A stretch of DNA of 64,000 bases from Rhizodiscina lignyota (taxonomy: Eukaryota; Ascomycota; Dothideomycetes; Aulographales; Rhizodiscinaceae). Location of the stretch: NCBI GenBank assembly GCA_010015805.1, contig ML978125.1, positions 620,001 through 684,000 of the forward strand. Reading direction: 5' to 3'. This document shows positions 23,017 through 35,499 of this stretch, in pieces (within the stretch, counting starts at the first letter, position 1; the number at the start of each line of letters is the position of its first letter). Both the position numbers and the translations under genes were made by a program. The notes under the pieces are model-generated. The model was not told where the DNA came from, ran no database searches, and saw nothing but the letters and a program-made list of their open reading frames with translations.

Positions 23017-26000
23017 CTAAACAGCACCAGTAACACCCATCGGACCTTGCTTCGGCAACCCACTGGCCCTCATGCTACTCCTATTCGGACTCCCATTAAC
23101 GCTTTCCTGACTCCCTCCCTGCTGCGCATACGGGGCCGCCGGGCCAGGCAGATCGTACGGATGGTGTTGGCTCGTCGGTGTGTGCTGGTTGCTGCCGTTG
23201 CTCGGGCCGTACGTCATACCGGCGCCGGGTCCGCCGACGTGCCTGACCGATGACTCGGTTTGCCAGAGGCTGGGATCGGTCTCGATTCGCTGGACCTGTG
23301 GCGCCGACGACCTACTGCCACGTGAAAAGGACTGAGCGGGGGTGTTAGGAGATACTCCACCGGCTGTAGCAGTGGGAGCTCTAGCGTGGTCGTGGTAGCG
23401 CTTCAGGATCTCCTTTGTTGTGAGTTCGGCGGAGCCGGAGAAGAGGCTTGAGTCGCCGAGCATCATTTGGAGGTCCTCTGGAACCTGTATGTAGCGTGAG
23501 GTAACTGATCATGGGCATGTAGCGAAAGAAGGATGGTCTTACCTGGCACAGCTCTGAATTGCATTCAATCATCGTACTGACTGCCTCGATTGCCAAGAAA
23601 CTAGCATCAGTGTCGGGCCTGGCACTACTCGAGTAGAGAAGGTTGGGTGCCATGACGGTTGCGAGGTTGTGAACGTCCATCTTGCTCCCAGATTCCTCAT
23701 CCACTGTGTGGAACGATGCAGCCCACTTGAGAAACTCGAAGAGAACCTCCATGGTGTCGCGATGTACCTTTGGAAGGAGACAGCACGTCAAATGCAGGAT
23801 CCGCCTTCTCTTCTCGTCGTCATTTGCGCCTATAGTTGTATCAGTATCAATCCCGCGATAACCATGTTCGAAATACTTACGAGCTCCAGCGATGAAAAGC
23901 TTCTGGAGCTTGAAGGTCATCACCGGGTCTGGGAGTTCTCTGAGGAACTTCTTCAATAGCGCGGCAACCTGCACGGGGTTGTCCTGGGTAAGATCCACGG
24001 CGTCGCAACCATTGTTGTTGATCTTCTCCGTCGACTCGTTCAGTCGCCTGATGTTGCCATTCTTGCGGAAGACGCCTTCGACAGACATGTCCATGTTGCG
24101 CATTGCCGAAATGCAGTCTTGAACCAGTTGGGGAACGCGTAGAGTTCCCGGACCAACGCCATCCGTTGACTCGGCACCGTCTTGGTTGACAACATCCTCA
24201 AGCGGCCGGCCAAAGTAGCCTATACTCTTCGCTCTCTTGTTGCCCCCCTTTGACTTGTCGGGCTTGAAAGCTCTTCCAAACTTGTCCCAGATGCTCGGAC
24301 GCTTCGTCTCGATGAGCTCAAGCAGCTCTTCCTGATTGAACTGTCCCTCGAGAAGCGGCGCCATTTGCAAGACAGCAATGTGGCGGACGTTGAAGTATTC
24401 GAGTGCTGAGAGCTCGGAGAAGAACTTTCTGCCCCTTGGCATACCTCCATCAGCAAGCTTGTCAGCGTCTCGATCTCCGGAGTATTCTCGTCGATGACCG
24501 TTCACGAGCCTAGGCTTAGGCTCCGAGCCGATAAGGTGACCACGCGCATACTTGGAGGCGTTCGGCCTCTGATCCTTGGCTTGCTCGGCAGCAACAATTC
24601 GAGGAATGTCGTCCAAGGCAAGAGAATTCGCTCCGAAGGTTAGAGAATTGAACTCTTCGTTCTTCATGTCGCGATCGTGCACGATCTGGAGGTTTGTTGT
24701 CGCTTGCGTATCTTCCGATCCAGGCTCTGCGTTGCCGCCCTCTGGACGATCGATGATCCGTGACGATCTCGCACGTTGCATCGTCTGGGACAGATGCTTG
24801 TCTAGGCGTGTCGAGCGGAGTCTCCGGATATCTCCAAGAGTCTGCTCGTAAGAAGACTGACCTTGAGGATCAGTGGTCGGTGATCCACCATACGATCGTG
24901 ATCTTGTATCTGACCGTAGCAGAGGTGGTTCAGCAACTTCTCCTTGTGGGGTCAACTGATGACCTTGGGTGGAATCGTAGTCACGCAGATTCGGGTCATC
25001 TAAATGTATCAGGTCTCAGGCGAAGATGGCATGGAGTGGACACTCACCTGAAGTATGTGGCAGGGTACCGTTATTCTGCAGATTGGCCATCAATCGGGCA
25101 TGTGCAACTTTAAGGAGATGAATGTACTGTTGTAGCCTTGTTACTTCAAAAACGCCGCCTCGGGCGTCAGGGAACTGAACAGCACAGTCATTGCAAAGCA
25201 GCTTCTGGCTCGAAGGTGACCAGCGGATCGTGGATGGACTCTGTTCCAATTGTATGCCGCAATTCTGGCAGACCATGCAATGGTAATGAAAAACTCGCTC
25301 GCCAGCCCTGACGCATTTGTCCTCGACAGGCTTCTCGCAGATGGGACATGTGTCGGCGCTTCGATGTATGAGCAGCATGGATGCGTTGACCTGGTCGGTC
25401 TGGTCCTCGTCCTCGAGACGTTGATCGAGACTGTTGATCCTGTCCAAGAAACGCTGTAACCCTTCCGTGCTGCCGGTCTCTCGCTCCAGCTTGAGTGCAC
25501 CCTGCAGGCAGATCCGAATCAAAAGCTTGAGGTAGTGTGCGAGACCAGTAACGAGAGACAACAACTCTTGAGTAACACCGAGCCTCCTCATGCCACTGAC
25601 GTGTGACTCGGAAAGAAGCTGGAAGAAAGCTACCACCTTCTTACACAGCAGCTTTGCTTCGCGAGAATATGAGAGACTCTTTGGTGTTTTGGCCGTCAGT
25701 AACCGGTCGAGGTCATCTGCAGCGCCGAACAGCAGCTCCACGTGAATGATAAACTTCTTCGCGGCTAGTACGCCCTCAACGTAGGCGCCGTTGCTGACGT
25801 GCAAAAGCATGTCTGAGATGCAGGTAGCGGACTTCTCTTCGAATGTCGAAAGCGTCCTCCAGATCCAGAGGACCTTCTCTTCAACTCGCTCCTCATCTTT
25901 CCTTACGGCGTGGCGAACTTCGTCTGTTGCGTCGGCCTCGGACATGGGCTGGTCCAGCGGCTTTTCACCGGCAAACAAGCGCACATTCCAGTACTTGTGA

Positions 26001-26843
26001 ATCATGTAGCACTCCGGATGCCAGTGCTGGTTCTGTCCGTTGCGGTAGATTTCGACAAACTGCTTGAGAATGGAGTTTTGACAGCCGTTGCATCGCTGCG
26101 CGAACTTTGTCGAGTAGTGATAGTGGCAGTAAACATTGCCCTCGTGTTCATAATAGCTGTCCTGGGCGCCGAAAACGGTGGGACAGACGGAGCATGTGAA
26201 GTGTTCGATGTGATATTTACGGTCCAGCGCGGTTATGTACGAGCCCCGCAGCGCGCCACCGCACTGGAAGCATAGCAGGTCGAGTCGACGGAAGTAATCG
26301 GTTTCGCAGAGAGGATATTGACCGGGTGGTTGGTCGGGAACGGGAAAGAATTTCGAGGCGACGATCTTGTCACAGTCCTAATGGCACGTAAGCTGGATGA
26401 ACGAGTGAATTAATTTTGGAACAACACACATGGCAAGTGAAACACTCGAGATGGAACGTGTCTCCAAGCGCCCTCACGAACTGTCCGGTGAGGTTCTCAC
26501 CGCATTTGCCACAAATTCGAGAGCCGCTTGGCTTCCTTGACGGGCCAGGTGGAGTGTCTATAGGGAAAGCTCCAGGGACTCCAGGAGTCTGATTGGTGTT
26601 TGGCGCTGGACCTGGAGCGACAAGCTCTCTTGACGTATTCGTGTTGTTGTCTGGCGACGGCAAGCCTTGTTGATAGCCCCAACGCCCTCCGTCGGTGGGC
26701 GACGGCGTACTGTTGTAACTTGTATTCGGATTCATGGTCGATCTCGGTGGCTCGTGACCTTGGTAGGTATTCGACGGGCCGGCCATGCCATTTGCGCGGA
26801 CGCTGCTCAAGCCTTGTTCAGCGCTACCGCCGCTGGCGGCCAT
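23017..26843 (-). CDS. LRG1: LIM-domain Rho GTPase-activating protein (Lrg1 type)
   Basis: Negative regulator of Rho1, controlling beta-glucan synthesis, cell-wall integrity and hyphal fusion in yeasts and Neurospora. Minus-strand exons: 26843-26430, 26377-25048, 24999-23881, 23829-23543, 23484-23017; all phases agree; 1205 residues. LIM1 starts at CGKCGENLTGQFVRALG near residue 110 and is completed across the first intron (CH|DCDK). LIM2 follows at CFQCGGALRGSYITALD, with CHYHYSTKFAQRCNGC; a third LIM lies near residues 480-540 (CPICEKPVEDKCVRAGE). The RhoGAP domain spans roughly residues 840-1055, with FGRPLEDV at the start and GVFRKNGNIRR providing the arginine finger, then LPDPVMTF and MAPNLL. 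The C-terminus is low complexity. The three LIM plus C-terminal GAP layout distinguishes Lrg1 from Rga1/Rga2, which have two LIM domains. Confidence 0.92.
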
Positions 26844-28108
26844 CGCATCGCTACGCTCCGCGAGCGTGGGCGTCCAGCGTGGAGTTGAGCGTGTACAGCG
26901 CGGTGCCGAAGGATGCGGTGTATGGGGGCCGCTCTACGCGTGCGAGAGGGCGGTCGAGGTATGTGGCGCGCGGCGACGTTGGTGAATACGCGGCTTGAGG
27001 GGCGTGAGAGAGCGATCTCCGGGCGTGCTGTCGCGTGCGTGAGGTTGGAGTATATTGCGGCGACGAGCAGGCGGAGAATAGATCGGCGATGTCACGATGC
27101 ACAGGGAGACGTTGCGGCGGGCGCTCTCGTGGCTCTGCAGGCGTGGCGGCGCGGTGGTTTGGCGTAGACAGCGGGAACACAAAGAAGCGTGGTGCCGCAG
27201 GTGTTTTGAGGAACGGTTGCGCAGGGTGAGGCAGAGCGTGGTTGTTGTGGGTGGGATGTTGGAGGTCACGCTTTCGCAGCAGTTTGCTGGCAGCGTTCAA
27301 GGTGCTGGGGCGCCAAGCCCGCCAATTTGGCGTCGTGAAGAGGCTAAGCGCACGAGCAGCAATATCTCTCTCTCACCTCGTCCACGCCGTCGTCAGAGTC
27401 ACATGCAGAACGGCAGATTGTCTGATTGTGAAACGCTATCGCTCGAGTCGCTGGGTTCGTGCTGCGAAAAACCTGCTGGAGGCATTGCGGAGCTCAGCAC
27501 ATGGCGATCGGCGTGCTGCCACTCCTTGTTTATGTAGCACGCCTATATATATCCCCACAGCTTGACAGCAGGGCCAATGCTCCCACATGCAGCAAACCTC
27601 TCTCACACACGCGGTTGGCGTAGCCGCACCGTCGACGCAAGCCGCAAATCCTTCTGCCTATTTTTTCTTTCTAGAACGCCGGCCGTGGTAATAAATTCGC
27701 CGGCCGGGAAGGGTGCGTCGAGGCTCCGCTTTGAGGCGCAAATTCAATGCACAATGCAGCGCCCTCTGCAGGGACGCCAGCACGACAGCACAGCGGCCAG
27801 TCCACACACGCGAGCCCATCTGTCATGTCGCGGTGGATGTATAGCGCTTCCAAAACAACAATTAGTAATACAAAACAACGCGCCCACCGTAATTGCTGCT
27901 CGTCTCCGATCACGGCCACCTCATGTAATTAGCCGCACGTGACACCGTGACAGATTGCCCTGCAAGGCCTCGCGCGAAAAGCTTGATGCGCCCTGTGTCC
28001 ATCACGAACTTCCCCACAACCCTCTCCACAACCGCCCCCCACAACATCCCTTCGCTTCTCTTCTGATCCGATCATACTTCTGCTCAACATCACGACCAGA
28101 GGAGCGCC
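26844..28108. promoter_or_regulatory. Divergent promoter region of the Lrg1 and Rpb4 genes
   Basis: About 1.27 kb. A TATATATA stretch is at 27542-27550 on the plus strand, over 500 bases from the Rpb4 start, so its role is uncertain. The part next to Lrg1 (26850-27300) is GC-rich and open in several frames, but nothing resembles a known protein; it is likely Lrg1 5' untranslated sequence. Confidence 0.4.
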
Positions 28109-28621
28109 ATGGCAAACTACACCCACCCCTCGACCTCCCGCCCGCCCATCAAGATCATCACCTCCGAGCAAGAAGAAGCCGGCACCGAGCTCAAACTCGG
28201 CCAGTTCCAGTCCACGCCCACCCTCTCCCTCTCCGAAGCCCGGCTAATCATCAACGCCGTCATCGACCGGCGGCATGCTGAGAAGAAGCGCTTCACGGAG
28301 ACGGAGTGCGTGCCCCCCCTCCCTGCACCTCCCTTTGTCGCCCTTCCGCTAACGTAGGAGAAAAGGGTGCTCACGAAAATGACCGAATACCTCGACACCT
28401 TCGCGCGCTTCCGCCGCAAGGAGACGATCGAGGAGATCGACGAGCTGCTGCGCGCGCACGCCGTCTTCGACCCGTTCGAGAAGTCGCAGCTTGCCACGCT
28501 GTGCTGCGAGAGCTACGAGGAGGCCAAGACGCTGATCCCGAGCATTGCGAACAAGATCACCGATGGGGACCTGCAGGAGCTGCTGGATGAGATTTCGAAG
28601 AGGCGCAACTTTGTGGAGTAG
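28109..28621 (+). CDS. RPB4: RNA polymerase II subunit Rpb4
   Basis: Forms the stalk of RNA polymerase II with Rpb7, with roles in initiation, mRNA export and decay. Exons 28109-28305 and 28366-28621, joined in phase 2; 150 residues, in the usual range of 135-150 outside budding yeast. The protein has the Rpb4/RpoF fold signature: LKLGQFQSTPTLSLSEARLI, then TKMTEYLDTFARFRRKE, FEKSQLATLC and ADTLIPSI-like text (EAKTLIPSIANKI), closing with LQELLDEISKRRNF. The acceptor is the AAAAG at 28361-28365; the nearer CGTAG at 28352-28356 gives a frameshift. A CTAAC branch site precedes it. The first exon contains an N-terminal Ser/Thr/Pro stretch less conserved than the rest. Confidence 0.93.
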
Positions 28622-29458
28622 GTGGGTGTTTTGATGGGATGGATTGGGACTGGGATTGGCACTAGATTTCGTCATTAGCGAGGCGTTTGGTTAGAAAAGC
28701 TCATTCAGATTGTTCACAAAAGCGTGAGCGAGCATAGGCGAGAGTTCATACCGGTCAGGCGTCTGGCCTTTATGTCACGATACTTCACTCGAAGTCGAAG
28801 GGGGAAAAAATAATCAAGCACTTTATCAAACTCCATTTAGTCTTCGTCAGAGGACAATAGACTCACGGGTGGCACCAAGTGTATACACAGCATCAAAGTT
28901 TGTCCAAGTGGGCTCTTGTAATTCCTACTACGTACACACCGAAGAACAACTTTTTCCTAGTGTGACAATCTCGCTACGGAGTACTTTCCCAAAAGCCACC
29001 AGACGCGGAAGAGCGCAAGAAAACATGCAAAATGATCTTTTTTCGCAATCTGCCAAGAAAAAAAAGCATGTCGACGATAGAGCGGATACAGTTTGTGAAA
29101 GGAAAAGGGTCGGTCTTCCAAGCGAGCGTAAAACCAGTCTGAGAGTTGGAGTTGGTACACAAAGGAGCAGAGCAGTAAAAGAGAGAGCAGACTATGACTC
29201 AGAATAGAAAATGCTGTTTGAGTCGACAATCGTAAAATCGAGTTGAGGCAAATTCAGAAAACACAATATCAGAAAACCGCATGCTGTTTCGTGTAATCAG
29301 ACTACGCCCCCGCCGCCATTAAAGTTCCAAGAATGATTTCGTGCTGTGCTGCCACCAACGCCTTGCTAAACATGTACAAAGAAGACAAATTGATTTGAAA
29401 GGCGAAATTTCCAGTCGCGCGTCCTGAGAAGTGAAAAGCTCGAGTCCAGTTCAAGCTT
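28622..29458. other. Convergent intergenic region between Rpb4 and Rim15
   Basis: About 840 bases holding both 3' ends. AT-rich compared with the genes at either side. Short open frames on both strands overlap one another and resemble nothing known. Confidence 0.5.
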
Positions 29459-32400
29459 CTAGGTTTGCTCTGCTTCTGGCAGCTTCAGTGAATTGTCATC
29501 AGAGATGACATCGATGGTCGGGGTCCGGGGAGGAGAATGGGCAAGCTCGATTTCTGCTCTCGGTGCATCCGCGCCAGCTGACTGTTCAGGGGATGCCGAA
29601 GGCCTCGGAGTTGGGCCATCGTCAATGTGAGAGCTGACACTACCCTTGCGTTCCGCATGTGCTCGAGGTGTAGCTTCCATATCAATCTCCTGCACCCCAT
29701 CGCCAGGCAGTTTGGGGAACACCTCAGGAGGCGTCAATGACCGTTGGTCTCCCTTCGCAGCAAGGTGCTCCTCTGTGGGAGCTTCCGCAATCACTGGTGG
29801 TGGTGGATTTGGGAGCACATCTGCAGCAGCTATGTCTTCAACAGAAACAACGCTTCCATGGCTGTTCGTTCGCATCATCTCAACTCCCAGCTTGGAAGAC
29901 CCTCGCGGCCTGCCCTTTGGACTCTTTGCGCGAAGTTTCGTATCGCCAAGCTCTTCGTCCTCATCGTCGCCAGAATCGGCCCATTCATGTGCAACTCGAA
30001 GATCTACCGAGCGGCGCTTAGCAGCCAGTGGCTCTGCAGAGCGACGATTCCTTGGCATTGGGTGTGGAGGGTGCTCCAGCGCAGCAGGAGCAGATGATTG
30101 GTGTGGAAACTCTGGAGGAGGCAGCGACTTGGTTTCAAGATCATGCATGCCCGATTCTTCTGAGATGCCAAGGCCGCCCATCGCTCGGGCGATTTGTAGG
30201 TCTCGCCAGTCCTCTGTCGCCTGCCGGCTGATAACAAGGGGAATGTCATCGCTGCGGCTATCCACGTCTCCAAAGAAGCTTGAGCTAATTGAATCTTCCC
30301 TGCTGGATCCACGCCAGCTGCTTGAAGGTATAGTTGGGAAGCTGGAGGAGTTAGAGATGGGGCTATCCTCAGAGCGAAGCGACTCTTGTCGGAGGCCAGA
30401 CGGTACCAGTGCAGGAAGCTGAGCTGGTGTCCAATCTGGTGGTGGCGGCTTCCATTGGCATAACCGGCTCAGGACATCGGTAAGTTTCTGCAGTGTGGGG
30501 GGCTTCTCGATCATGGCATCGAAGTGATGCGGTGCCTGGAGCTCTTTCAGATAGCCCGTCACAGCCACTATAGGCGTGCGCGAATTTGAGTTCTTAGTAT
30601 CGCGAATCATCCTTGCAACATCAGCGCCATTGATTTGAGGCAGCTTGATCTCCATCATGATAATGTCAAACTTGACGTCGCCCATTGCAACACGAACGGC
30701 CTCTGAGCCAGTACAGACGGTGATTGTCCTGCAACGAAGCTTCTCCAGTAGCTTTTCCATTACGATCCGGGAGACTGGGTGGTCTTCGCAGATGAGGACA
30801 TCCAGTGGTCGGAAGAATGGCCCATCCGCTATAAAGATCTGAGACAGCCGTCGCGAGCTTTGACGGCGCCTCTGAACTCGCAAGAGTGCCTTCTGACGTG
30901 TGTCTTCATTATCTGACGAAGAAGGAGACAAGTCAAGAGCTTGGCTGCGGCGTTTGTGGTGTGAAGCCACTAGTTCCGTCACTACATCATCTTCCTGGGA
31001 GCTGATCGTCTGACTTCTTGGTCTAGCAGACACTGGTCCTTGGCTTGGCGGAGCACTATGCTGCTTCTGAAGAGCAAGTGTTCGATCTTGCGCCATTTGA
31101 ACGGGTACCCCAGGTGATTTCGCCAGCTTAATTGGCGACGATGCAGTCGATGTTGTCTTGAAACTCGTGGCCAGCTTCGGAGCGTCAAAGAAGCTTCCCG
31201 GTTGAAGTGTACTACTAGTTTGTTGTGCCGCAGTTGATGAGCTGCTTGATGTTTTGCGTCGTTCCTGACCAGCTGAAAAGGACACGAGCAGAGGCGAAGA
31301 AGGCCCCGACTGTTTGCTTGGAGAAGAGCTCGCCTGAGTGCTGGTCAAAAGTGGAGATACGGGTCTGTTGCCACCGCTCTTTGTAGATAGTGTTCTCTTC
31401 AGTGGCATCGGCAACACCGGGGATGATTCCAAAGATGGTGTTGGAGAACTGATAGCCGGAGACGACAATCCAGAGTTCGACTTGCTCTGAGCCTGCATTG
31501 CCTCCGCACGCAACTTTTGAATAACGTCTTTGTTTGCCTTTTCCAGAACCGGTAAATTTTTGAATGAGAAACTACCAAAGTCGTCTGCGGGCACTGGTTC
31601 GCTCAACCTCCTGCTGCGGCCATCTCGAACGTGTGGCGGTATGTGAAGGGGTATCAAGCCTCTCTTGATCGAGTTGACTTGTGTTCGAATTTTCGACAGA
31701 GCATCGTGGGGTCGATCTTGATAATCCGCGCCTGGGGTACTTGCGGAAGACGTCCCTTGATCCTCAAACTCAGCCGAGAAACTTTGCAGCGTGGCTCCGC
31801 GAGCATCAAAGTACTCTGTATCTTCAGGGTCCTCAAGATTTGGAACGAATGAAGCCTCGTCCTCTCGAATAGTTGCCCAGTTGATATCAGCGAACCAAGG
31901 GTGGTTTCGAATCTCCTCTCCGCCGCTTAGAAATTTGTCGTCCGCATTGGCTCCAAGTCGCTTTGTCGGATCAGTACAAATGAGACGGTTGATCAGATCT
32001 TTCGCATCTTCGGAGACTTCAACCGCATCGTCTGCTGGCCAATCTATCTTTCGAGCCAGAATGTTTTCGAAGACTTGTTCAGGAGTGTCCGCATGGAATG
32101 GTGGGTAGCCATAGAGGAATTCGAAGATCATACACCCTACAGACCACCAATCACTGATCTCATCTTGGCCGATACCGTTGACGGTTTCTGGTGCGAGGTA
32201 ATCGGGTGTTCCGACAAACTTGCGGCTGGTATCCTGAGGATCGAAGAGAGCCATTGGAGGTGGTGGCATACTTGATGTTGCGGGAGGTGTACTGCCATGT
32301 CCGCCCGAGCTTGCGTTGCTGAAGGTATGCTGCAACACGTATGGGTCCGGCGAGTGATTGTCGCCACTGTTCTCTTCTTCGATCGGAGATCGTGCTGCAG

Positions 32401-35400
32401 CTTGTTGCGGCATATCATCGACTATTGAGAATCTTCGAAACATTGCCTGCAGTGCGTCGCTGCTCTCACTGTCACTGCGATGACCGGAACTCTTGCGAGT
32501 TTGAGAGCTTTCGCGATACAGATTGAAATAGGACGGTTGTCCTAATTCTCCACTAATAGCTGGCGTAAGGCTTGGAGTCTGGGAAGGAGAGTGGTTGGTA
32601 CCGTGAACATCGAATGACGTTGACCGTGAAGACGACACGGAAACAGCCCGTTTGAATGGACCTTGTTTTAGAAGATCGGGGATGGGTTCACTGGACTTGT
32701 TTAGAGCGCGCTTTTGCCGACCGATAAGACCCATTCGCGAAAGGCCGAAATCAGTCAATTTCAGGTGGCCCTTCTGGTCGATGAGGAGATTGTCTGGCTT
32801 TAGGTCGCGGTGAACGATGCCCCTGCTATGGAGGTGCTCCACACCTAGAACAACTTCTCCGATGTACTTCTTTGCCCACTCCTCAGGCAGCCCGCCAAGG
32901 ACTTTGATAAGCGATGCACAATCGCCGCCATTCAAATACTCCATGACCAGATAGAGGAAGTCTTTGCTCGAAAATGTCCAGTACAGCTTGGCAACAAAGT
33001 CGCTCTCTCCTTGCCACATCATTATTGCACGCTCCGCTTTGACATTAGTGACTTGGTTCTTTGCCACCATGTCAGCCTTCTTCAAGACTTTTATTGCAAA
33101 GTAATCACCGGTAGACTTCTTCTTGGAAAGGTACACGCTACCGAATGCGCCTTTGCTGATTGGCTTGATGATCTCAAAGTCTTTGATAGAAGGTGGAACT
33201 GCTCGCGGCTGAGGATTTGTTGCAGTCAAGCGCGGTGAAACCGGTCGCTGCAAGACATCCGAGGAGGCTGCAGATGATTGCCGACGATGGTGATGATGGT
33301 GATGCAGGTGCAATGCGGATGGTCCTGGGGAGGAGAATTCGCTTGTCGACAGGACCGGAGAGGTGATTGGGGAGTGCATGCTCTCCTGCCCACTTGGCAC
33401 TCTTCCCTTTGCCAGGCGCAGGGGAGATGAAGGCGGAGGTATACCTCGTGCAGGTGATTGTCCTCTGCTTGATCCTGTCGGTGGAAGAATCAGGCTTCTG
33501 CGTTTGCTTTCGCGAGAGCTGGAAACCCTTGTGAGTGCGACTTCGGCACCTGGAGACTCGGCGCGGCGGGCGCCAGCGGAGAAAACGGAAGACCGCACAC
33601 TACTGTCGCTCTCTGCGCCTGTGTCACTTTCGAGGCAGATAGAGGCTCGTTTGCTCTGCGGCATGACGCTGACAATGCCTCCATGCGATTTTGGGGTTTG
33701 CGCACCACGCGGGCTACTTGATCGTGTTGACGCTGGCGTTGAAGATTTCCTCCGACCGTGTTCAAGTTGTTCGAGTCTCCGAGCCTGTTCAGCGGCGGAT
33801 AAATCCGGGTTGGAAGCGGTTCTAAGGGCTGAAGCCATCGCAGATAACCCCTCGGACGAGCCCTTAAGTGGAGCTGCAGCGGGCGCCAGCAGCGGTTGTT
33901 CTGGTATTCCGCTTTCTTCCTCATTGTCAGCTTCGTCTGTTTGATCATCCAGTTGGCTCTCCGTGTCACTGCTGGAGTCTGTCAAATCTCCAGCAGCAAT
34001 ACGTGCAGCTTTGCGCATTGCAGCATCGATACATTCATGAACAAGAACATCGAATTCAATCCGAATACGTTCAGAATATTCCAAGATTCGGCGGTGGCGG
34101 AAGACAGCCTCTACCTTCTGCCGTGCGAAGCGAGCAGTGTCGTCACAGAGCAATGTAAGCCCGGGATCAGATTCGACAGTCCCAGAGGTTGGTGATTGCC
34201 ATTGCAAGACTTGCGTAATCCTGTTCTCAGATTGCGGAGACTGTGTCCTGAACTCTCCATCGCCCATTCCGGGCATTTCTTTCAGTGCTGGGGTGTTAAT
34301 CTCAATCGCTGTGTCGCAGAGATCAAGGACAAGCTCGACTATTCGGGCGACTGGCCTTCTGATTGCGAAGGACTTCGCACGGTGATGGCCAAATCCGGAC
34401 GAACGTTCCCGGGATCGAGACGGCGGTGATGCTGGCGATGCTCGTCCTGAAGAGGGGCCAGATGAAGGATTTGATATTGGCCCAACTGGGATGCCTTTGT
34501 ACTCAGGGAGGGGAGTTGGCGAAGGAATCGTGTCACCAGAGGTTGGCCGAGGTTGTCGAGCTCTGGCTTCATAGGCATCCAATACTTTGACGATGGCATT
34601 TCGATGATCGCTGAGGTGCTCGTGAGCGATCTGGACCTCCATTTCTGCCTTGTGTTCTTGCAGGCAGAGCTCTGTGTGCTTTTCGAACCACCATGGCGTA
34701 ATCTGACGCTCGCAGATGCGGCAAAGGACGGGTAGCGGAGGAGGATGATTAGCAGGATCGTTTGCCCCCACCTCCGCAAGCCCAGTGAGATAGTGTGCAA
34801 GCATCTCCGCACCAACCCCAAGTGATTCAACGAGGAGCTCGGGAAGATCAATTCGAACCTCTCGGACGACGGCGGGTCGGATCATCCACATTGTCTAGCA
34901 GTTGTCAGAAAGTTGCTAATACGGCCCACTATTTCTATCACCAGAGGAACACTTACATGGCTAACATCACCCGATGTACGGTCGTACACCACAATACCCT
35001 GTGCCTCCAGTGCAATGGTGTGTTTGGGCGCCGCATCCTCGAAGTCTTTCTCTTCTACCTCTGCCTTGTCCTCTTGCGGTTCCGGTTCCTGGTGTGAGGT
35101 CCTGGGAGATAGTGAAGATAGTTTTCCAATATGAGCTGAAAAGCGAACAATATGACTTCTTGAGTCGTCCTTCTGCAGCTTTCCAACGGCATCGTTGAAC
35201 GCATCTTTGTCATCGATGACGATATCTGCGATTGGCTTCCCAATGACTGCCGCGGTGGGAGTGCCAATGACGTCTTCCCATGATGGACTGACCCACTTGA
35301 CAGTCCCATCCAAGTTGAGATCCAATATAACGTTCAAGCTGTGTTCGGCAGCTTCTTTGAGGTCCTGTCGTTCCTCTCGAATATCTTGACTCAGGCTCCT

Positions 35401-35499
35401 CTCCATGTGATGTCTGGGGGAGGCTTCTTTCGTAGCTTCATCCTTTAGCGCAGTGACTGCTAGGTGCAGTGCACGCTCTTGCTTCTCAGGTTCGTCCAT
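29459..35499 (-). CDS. RIM15: Rim15-type protein kinase with PAS and receiver domains
   Basis: Greatwall-family AGC kinase that acts downstream of TORC1 and PKA and phosphorylates endosulfines (Igo1/2) to enter quiescence. Minus-strand exons: 35499-34957 and 34894-29459; 1992 residues. Order: PAS domain about residues 48-130 (LDLNLDGTVKWVSPSWEDVIG); a zinc-finger-like CRICERQITPWWFEKHTELC at about 238-257; Ser-rich linker; kinase domain about 748-1190 with GAFGSVYLSKKK, HRDLKPDNLLI, DFGLSRMG, an insert of about 180 residues, then GTPDYLAPETV; the AGC C-terminal extension; and a receiver (REC) domain about 1540-1660 (VLICEDHPVSR, TPIVAVTGY). The long insert between DFG and the APE-like motif is diagnostic of Greatwall/Rim15. 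At the REC phospho-acceptor site residue 1596 is Glu, not Asp. The only intron has GTAAGT and CTGCTAG ends. Confidence 0.95.
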
